Below, piece by piece: positions 16,806-21,976 of a stretch of 21,976 nucleotides of DNA (the first letter of the stretch is position 1; every line of letters starts with the position of its first letter). The DNA is taken from positions 1 to 21,976 of the forward strand of contig CAXNAA020000368.1 of NCBI GenBank assembly GCA_964200075.2, written 5' to 3'. This DNA comes from Sphacelaria rigidula (Eukaryota; Phaeophyceae; Sphacelariales). The position numbers were made by a program, and so were the translations under genes. The notes beneath the pieces were generated by a model. The model saw only the letters and a list, made by a program, of their open reading frames with translations, was not told where the DNA came from and searched no databases.

Positions 16806-18483
16806 CTGGGTGAGGGGTGCACAACAAAAAATAGATTGGTTAGAGATGGCAAGAGGGGGAGGCAAAATGATCGGTCGAGGTGGACCCAGCACCCGAAGCT
16901 CTTGACAGCACGGAGATGATTAGTTGCAAAGTCGTGGACGGTAGTTCGACACGCGACGGGCGCCCCCATGCGCTTGTATACCGCAGGTCAGATATACTTA
17001 CAGCCCTGAAAGAAGTCCGCGGTATCCGTACGCATGTAAAGCACTGAAACTGCTATGCGCCTGTGTACCCCACGTCAGACATAGTTGCAACCCCGGAAGA
17101 AGCCCACCATACCCATACGCATACTAAATTTCGCACAATCCTGCCAATATTTCCGTCGTACTTACTGGCGTCGCGGGTTTCGACTAAGAATCGACAGTAT
17201 CTTTTAACGTATGCGGGTATTTATGTTGAATTGGTCCCTCGCGCGGGCCCCACTGCACCGACAGCACACCATTTATCAAGCGCTATCTGACCGGTCTCAT
17301 TCCCCTTCTTTTCAAAACTCATGCGCAACTGTTTTGAGCTCGACTCAAACGTACGTTCGTTGCTCCATCTGCTGGCTCCTACGAGCATCCTCCTCTGCGC
17401 CTTGTCGCCTCACTGTCTCCGCAGTGAGCCTGGCCTCCAACTCCTGCACCCTACCAAAAACCGGGGCAGCAACAAGAGTGATGTTGCAAATGCCGAAAGA
17501 TAATACGTAAAGGAACACACCGGGAAACAATTAGACAGAGCTAGCGCTAAGATCGACGGAAGATGTCGAGCAGGTTGGAGAAAAAAAATAGCAATCCAAT
17601 GCGGTAGTCTTGCGGAAGTAAATAGCTACTGAGCAGCAGACGTAACAACGATGTTTCTCGTTTTCCTCGCATGTGACTTCGGCGTACTACGCAAATAAGA
17701 TCCATCGCGGTTCACGATGTCTCCAGGATTATGCTAAAGATTCAAACAATCATCCTGTGGAAGGTACACTATGAATGAGCAAAATGAACACCTGTGAACA
17801 CATGTGAATTAGGGACGAGTACGGCACAAATATTGGTCCGTCAGAGACGTAAGTGAGCGGCTCCGAAACGCTCACACGTTTACAGATGAATTTATGGAAC
17901 CCTAGGTGACTGGTGAAGTCCGGCATCAAGAGCTCAATGTACATAGAGCCACCGCGCCATCGGGAAAGCGCTCTGTGCAAGCTCTGTCTACCGCCTACGA
18001 CCCCTGCTCACGATCAATCTATACCCTAAAGGTCAAGAGATGAAATACACCTCGCTTTGGAGAACCTTCGGCGACAGGACTGAGGCAGCAACCTTCCTCA
18101 GAAGGAGCCGGAAACCAGCCTTTTCGGCCGCAGCACGTAGCCACCACATACGATCCTAATGAAGTCCTATTAAGAACTTGGATCACTTTGATCCTATTCG
18201 CCTGTTCCCGACAGCTGAAGTCGTTAGTAAGTAAACGTCACTGACTGCAAAACATAATACCGACACATGAAGGAGAAACTGGGGATACAAACAGAATAAC
18301 ACAAACGCTTGCCTATATCGCAGCGCGTGTATGTCGTCCGCCTTCCGCTCGAGCTCCATTCGTCGCCGCTCGTCGTGCTTCGCCCTTGATCGATCGTCTG
18401 ACCGTCTTCGCTCCTGCTCTACCGATAGATGCTTGCGCGCTTCCACATTCTCCGAAGCCATATCTTTCGCCTCTTTCACAACC
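15947..18483 (-). CDS. coiled-coil protein with acidic disordered C-terminus, 3' part of gene, three exons
   Basis: Model on the - strand: 18483-18307 (or -18313), 17450-17355, 16805-15947. All junctions are phase 2 and every exon has a pyrimidine-led AG acceptor. The first two exons join into an uninterrupted charged helix (segments VEQERRRSDDRSRAKHDERR and VQELEARLTAETVRR), typical of a coiled coil. The last exon begins LEELLQTRKRT, continues as a Ser/Pro/Asp/Gly-rich disordered region with an Asp/Asn/His cluster, and ends WWRGDDDFSDSEREL and stop. About 377 residues are covered; upstream exons are not identified. Coiled coil plus acidic tail suggests a structural or scaffold role, but no family is recognised. 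The coding strand opposes the peptidase gene, and the two genes converge on the satellite-bounded region. Confidence 0.55.
16971..17122. repeat. diverged tandem duplication, ~85-bp period, in an intron
   Basis: GCGCTTGTATACCGCAGGTC (from 16971) recurs as GCGCCTGTGTACCCCACGTC (from 17056), and the similarity continues over about 66 bases (GTCAGA-ATA-TT, GAAGAAG-CC, GTACGCAT/ATACGCAT). It lies in the intron between 17354 and 16806 of the - strand gene. The other intron (18306-17451) shows nothing supportable. Confidence 0.6.
17355..17450 (-). CDS. coiled-coil exon b of the - strand gene
   Basis: A 96-nt exon with acceptor TTTTTGGTAG and donor AC|GTACGT. It encodes VQELEARLTAETVRR plus further Glu/Arg/Gln-rich helix. 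It is a multiple of three and phase 2 at both ends, so skipping it would keep the frame. Confidence 0.6.
18307..18483 (-). CDS. coiled-coil exon a of the - strand gene, with alternative donor
   Basis: The acceptor reads TTCTTCGATTCAG. The encoded VKEAKDMASENVEARKHL and following Arg/Glu/Asp-rich residues are strongly helical. Two donors keep phase 2: GTTTGT, ending the exon at 18307, or the non-canonical GCAAGC, ending it at 18313 (two residues fewer). The GC site has the better surrounding consensus, the GT site the usual dinucleotide. Confidence 0.55.
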
Positions 18484-18669
18484 CTGAATCGAAGAACATG
18501 CCCAGGGGTTTGGTCAGTGTCGGCTCTGACTTTCTTCGGGAATCCTGAATACAAAAACATCGATGGGTTCACTCGATGGCAGCCGCACACATGGACAGTA
18601 AGCTCCCATCCAGCGTAATGGTATTTCAATCCTCAGAGCATTTCGTAATAATCTCCTTTGGTAGTTGTT

Positions 18670-18905
18670 GCTTACTCGAGAGTATTTGCAGTCCTCTGCA
18701 ATCTTCTTGAGGGCTTGATTCCCTCCAGAGGAATATGTGCCCTCTAGACGTTTTACATACGGTACACTATCGAGCAATCTTGACCCTCCAAAGTATCTTT
18801 TTTGCTGGAATACTCTCGAGGTGAAAACCTTGTGGCGAGTAACTCCGCGGGAATATTTGCGCTCTAGAGCTTTTACATATCGTGTTTCTATAAGAATCTG
18901 AACAC
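18670..18905. repeat. degenerate tandem repeat with ~120-bp higher-order period
   Basis: GAATATGTGCCCTCTAGACG (18731) recurs as GAATATTTGCGCTCTAGAGC (18851), both followed by TTTTACATA-CG; related AGTATTTGCAG and AGTATCTTTT blocks lie near 18676 and 18798. The AGTATTT and ACTC-type blocks recall the 43-bp satellite, so this may be an older relative. A - strand frame (18514-18915) shows the repeat as YVKALERKYS and YVKRLEGTYS and is probably not a gene. Confidence 0.55.
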
Positions 18906-19599
18906 TCTGGAACATATTATTTTTTCATGTACATCATATTTGGGTTCAGAACGTTTTCCTGCACACAGGTGTCAATTTTGGAGGCTCATTAACCGGCGTT
19001 CGGCTACAAATGTCCATGGTTGACGCACTTTACAAGCATCTACCCCTAAAAGCCCCAACCCCAACCCAACGCATACCGAGAACCCTCAGGCAAGGGTGGT
19101 ACATAGCATTCCCTGGGCAAAGTGCGGCCTTGGTAGACCCCAAATCGGCGCTTGTGGCGCGGATTTCAACGAAAACGCGTTCTGCGCATGCGAGGAGCAC
19201 ACGGGACTGTCAGCCCTACTAATGATCCGATTCTCGTTGTACACACTCTCAAATCAAATAATGTGTCAACCATCAACATTTGTAGCCAAACGCCGGTTAC
19301 CTCTACTGCAATATTATGACACATTACAGCGCAGCATTCCCCGCACCCCAGTGCATCAGGTGGCAGTATTTGATTCTTCAGTTCCACACGGGGACAAATA
19401 GCACCCCGTGGTACGTGCTGCACCGGATTTTTCACAGTCTTTGTGAAAACCCCTGTACAAGATATGCAAACTCAAGTACCTCTACCAGCATTTCGCATAG
19501 CGTTTTCTCGACACACTGTAGCAACCCTGTGGAGGCACGTCGGCAAAGCCCTGCACAGCCGTCCTGATGAGAAAACTCGTCTTACATTTTCGGGAAATT

Positions 19600-20035
19600 T
19601 ATTGAACTAAATCCTCGTTTTGCCCAAGTTGAAAACTCCAAATTATTCGTTGCAAGATCCGTAGAATTGTTAATACAGCAGAAGCTGTTCGAAGTAGATT
19701 CTCTTTTTGCCCAATTTTGTTTCTGTATAAATCCCATACACTGGCAGGTTTGGAATTTGTACAGCAGAAGCTGTTCGAAGTAAATCCTCATTTTGCCTAA
19801 TTTCCAACATTGGGCAAAAAGAGGACTTATTGAAAACAGCCTCTGCTCTGCAAGTCCCACACGCTGTACCGAAATCGGCGTATGAGATTCTAGAGGCATC
19901 AGAAATTGTTGAAGATCCATCCTTTTTCCCCCCAATTCACCTGTCACTCGGGGCAGTACGAGAACTTCCAACAGCATCTGCTGTATGCAAACCCCATAAA
20001 ACAGCCTGGATTCGTTTTTGAGGTTCAACATTTGG
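19600..20035. repeat. mixed direct and inverted repeat array, ~86-bp unit
   Basis: TACAGCAGAAGCTGTTCGAAG starts nearly identical copies at 19674 and 19760 (period 86), each leading into a CT-rich block and TTTTTGCCCAATT or its variant; a partial copy lies at 19601-19630. The orientation then flips: AACATTGGGCAAAAAGAGGA at 19806 and ACTTCCAACAGCATCTGCTG at 19964 are reverse-complement copies, with the weaker similarity extending to about 20035. A 149-codon - strand frame covers the array and is explained by the repeat. The neighbouring 18906-19599 shows nothing else supportable. Confidence 0.75.
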
Positions 20036-21043
20036 GTGAGGTCGAAGAGGCCATCGAAATTTCATTTGTTTCGTCCAAAAGGCTCGGGATTCGCAAGCGG
20101 TTTCGACCATCTAACCCTGACCCATAAATTTCTGCACGGCGGGGCAAGCATGATGATGAGCAGCCCAACAGAAAAACCGCCGCCATTGATTGTGCGACAT
20201 CTTTTGAGCAGGACCTGCGTCTAAGCGCTGCGGAACACGTGACAAAGCATGCTGAGAACATGCTTCTCTGGACTAGTCATCGAGTTTTTAAGCGCCTCTT
20301 GTTGAGTATCTGAGAGAGACTTCATACTGTTGTGCCGGCGACGAGCGCGGTCAGCGAAACATCCAATGCGGCGGCAGACGCCAACGATCTTTGAAACACA
20401 GCATCATTCAGCAGTCTACTGAGATATACCAGCACACCAGAGTACAGCATCATTTCAGTACAGTCGTTAGTTGGATGGAATGTATGCCCCACAATAAAGC
20501 TGCACACACACACAACGGGGGTAAGGGTTAGTCCCACGCTTGGGGTTGTTTCGACAGTAGCGCCCATGCGTGGCGCTTCATCCAGTCTGAACCAGCTATC
20601 ACGCCTTGTATGGCCACTTCTGCCGTGGCTGTGTTGAGAACCGGTCTCGCGGTGGGGCTGCCGAAGGATACTACTGTAGTGCAACGCGCTTGCAAAATCC
20701 GAGCCGTTTTTTTAAATTTAGAACCCGCATCAGCTGTACTGTGAATATCCTTCCTGTCGGTCCCAAACGGGATCTGATTCAGCGACGGAAAGTGCTGGCA
20801 CCCTCCCCCTCAGATAGGATTTGTGACAATTGTGGGGGTATTTGGGGAACATCGCTCGGAATGAAACATGCAGAATAGTACTCAGGGGTATCGTAGTACA
20901 TCTTTCCCTGTTCAAAATCGACATTTCCTTGCTTGAATGCTTTAAACCCGTTGCAATGAACGACTGCTCTCCAAGAAAACCATCCGTTATTTCAGGACTT
21001 CCCCTGGTGTCTAATACTAACCCTGAGGTTGCCATAATACCAT

Positions 21044-21306
21044 CATGGAGTGATGCTACGCTAGGGTTGCACTTTTTGAGCGAAAATGTTTCTCGGGGTG
21101 TTGCACGGATCACTTTGAGAATCGGCATCATTTTCACTTAAAAGAGACTGAAAATGATCCCGATTCACGAAAAGGCCCCTGTGTGCATCTCCATGTCCTG
21201 TCCCCGGAGATTTGGTTTGCATAGTAAGCCCCGTATATTTGGGCTCCTACAAAAATGAGACCAAGAAACAAAAAGTGTGACCCCTATCGTAGCATTGCTC
21301 CATGGC
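21044..21306. repeat. imperfect foldback with an asymmetric insertion
   Basis: The inner stem 21112-21136 pairs with 21148-21172 at about 21 of 25 positions (complement of CATCATTTTCAC with CTGAAAATGAT). The outer part 21044-21080 pairs with 21264-21306 (AAAAAGTG-AACCCT, CGTAGCAT, CTCCATG). The right arm carries roughly 80-90 extra bases between the two stems. The - strand 135-codon frame at 20730-21137 overlaps the left arm and is unrecognised. The stretches 20036-21043 and 21307-21905 hold nothing else I can support. Confidence 0.6.
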
Positions 21307-21903
21307 CGTTGCTTTCATGACAAGTCTTTTCCCCTACAGATTGGGCGAGCCAAACGGTTCCAGAAAAAAATCGCTTCTAGGTTTTTCCGCAGTCGGAAAG
21401 CCGTGGTCGGCGGGAGTGCGCGACGCCGGGAACGTTGACAATGATTTCTTATATACATCATAAGAGCCGCCTACCTGCTGTGCCGCTGTCAATGGCTGTT
21501 TATGGCCCAGGATGAACTACGTGGTCAACCAGTCAACCCGCTGACAATTTCGCGACATCTTTGTGCCATACCCCCGTCCTCTCCACGATCTGATTGGCTA
21601 CGTAAATCAATGTAATGCTTTAATGGTTCTTGATTCCGAGACGTTATGCAGGCCCTGGCTCTAAGACATAAAGCCCCTCTACTTGAATCTTGTTGCATAC
21701 TTCAATGCATAGATTACACGGGCAGTTCTACGCCGGCTGTGCGATCGCCAGCTTACACACATCCTCTTTCTAGGATCCCAATTTTTTTCTCGAATATTAA
21801 ATCATCTGCAAATCATGGCTTCAGCGCCCAACACTTCATGTTAACCTTTGCCTTGGGAAGCGCTCCATCGAGCGGTGGCGCGAAGCGCCAAAAACCTTGT
21901 TTG

Positions 21904-21925
21904 ATTGTTATTATTATCATTATTA

Positions 21926-21976
<51 letters not shown>
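21904..21976 (+). repeat. ATT/ATC microsatellite at the window edge
   Basis: (ATT)n with two or three interrupting ATC units at its start runs to the last base and therefore continues beyond the window. A small hairpin TGGCGC-GAA-GCGCCA lies just upstream at about 21876-21890. Confidence 0.95.

Noticed and set aside
20226-20410. Possible - strand exon containing DTQQEALKNSMTSPEKHV
   Set aside because: The peptide is plausible and a CTCTCAG acceptor precedes it, but I could not find a donor or phase that joins it to the coiled-coil gene, and it ends in a stop soon after.

Overview
The window looks like nuclear DNA of an intron-rich eukaryote, most likely a brown alga or another photosynthetic stramenopile. 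There is one clearly recognisable gene in few, widely spaced exons, introns end in pyrimidine-rich tracts plus (T)GCAG, base composition is near 50% GC, and the non-coding DNA is full of diverged repeats. Nothing bacterial (operons, ribosome binding sites, tightly packed genes) is visible. The lineage call is inference from style and from the plant-like character of the one recognisable protein.

The main gene is an acylaminoacyl-peptidase (acylamino-acid-releasing enzyme, APEH/AARE, serine peptidase family S9) on the + strand, about 814..11249. I read four exons: 814-982, 7649-8009, 8267-8366 and 9462-11249. All junction phases agree and give a product of about 805 residues. Exon 1 lies 6.7 kb upstream of exon 2. 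It is accepted because its peptide matches the family N-terminus and its phase fits. The huge first intron carries a 0.48-kb foldback element, one copy of a dispersed repeat, a tRNA-Pro-like relic and possible decayed coding sequence.

On the - strand at 18483..15947 is the 3' part of a second gene. It has two short phase-2 exons encoding a charged coiled coil and a long terminal exon encoding a disordered, acidic C-terminus. Its upstream exons and identity were not found. A GC-rich, low-complexity open frame at 14144-15028 (+) may be a mobile-element relic or an isolated exon.

The rest is repeat-derived: two near-perfect palindromes (8-92, 434-543), a long imperfect foldback (1337-1819), two arrays of a ~43-bp degenerate satellite (about 11.82-12.3 kb and 15.29-15.48 kb), a dispersed repeat with a conserved hairpin (about 2.6 kb and 13.3 kb), a mixed direct/inverted array (19.60-20.04 kb), another foldback (21.04-21.31 kb) and an ATT microsatellite running off the right end. 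I see no CRISPR array, intact transposase, rRNA or intact tRNA, and no convincing multi-gene system. The unusual property is the density and variety of inverted repeats around and inside ordinary genes.
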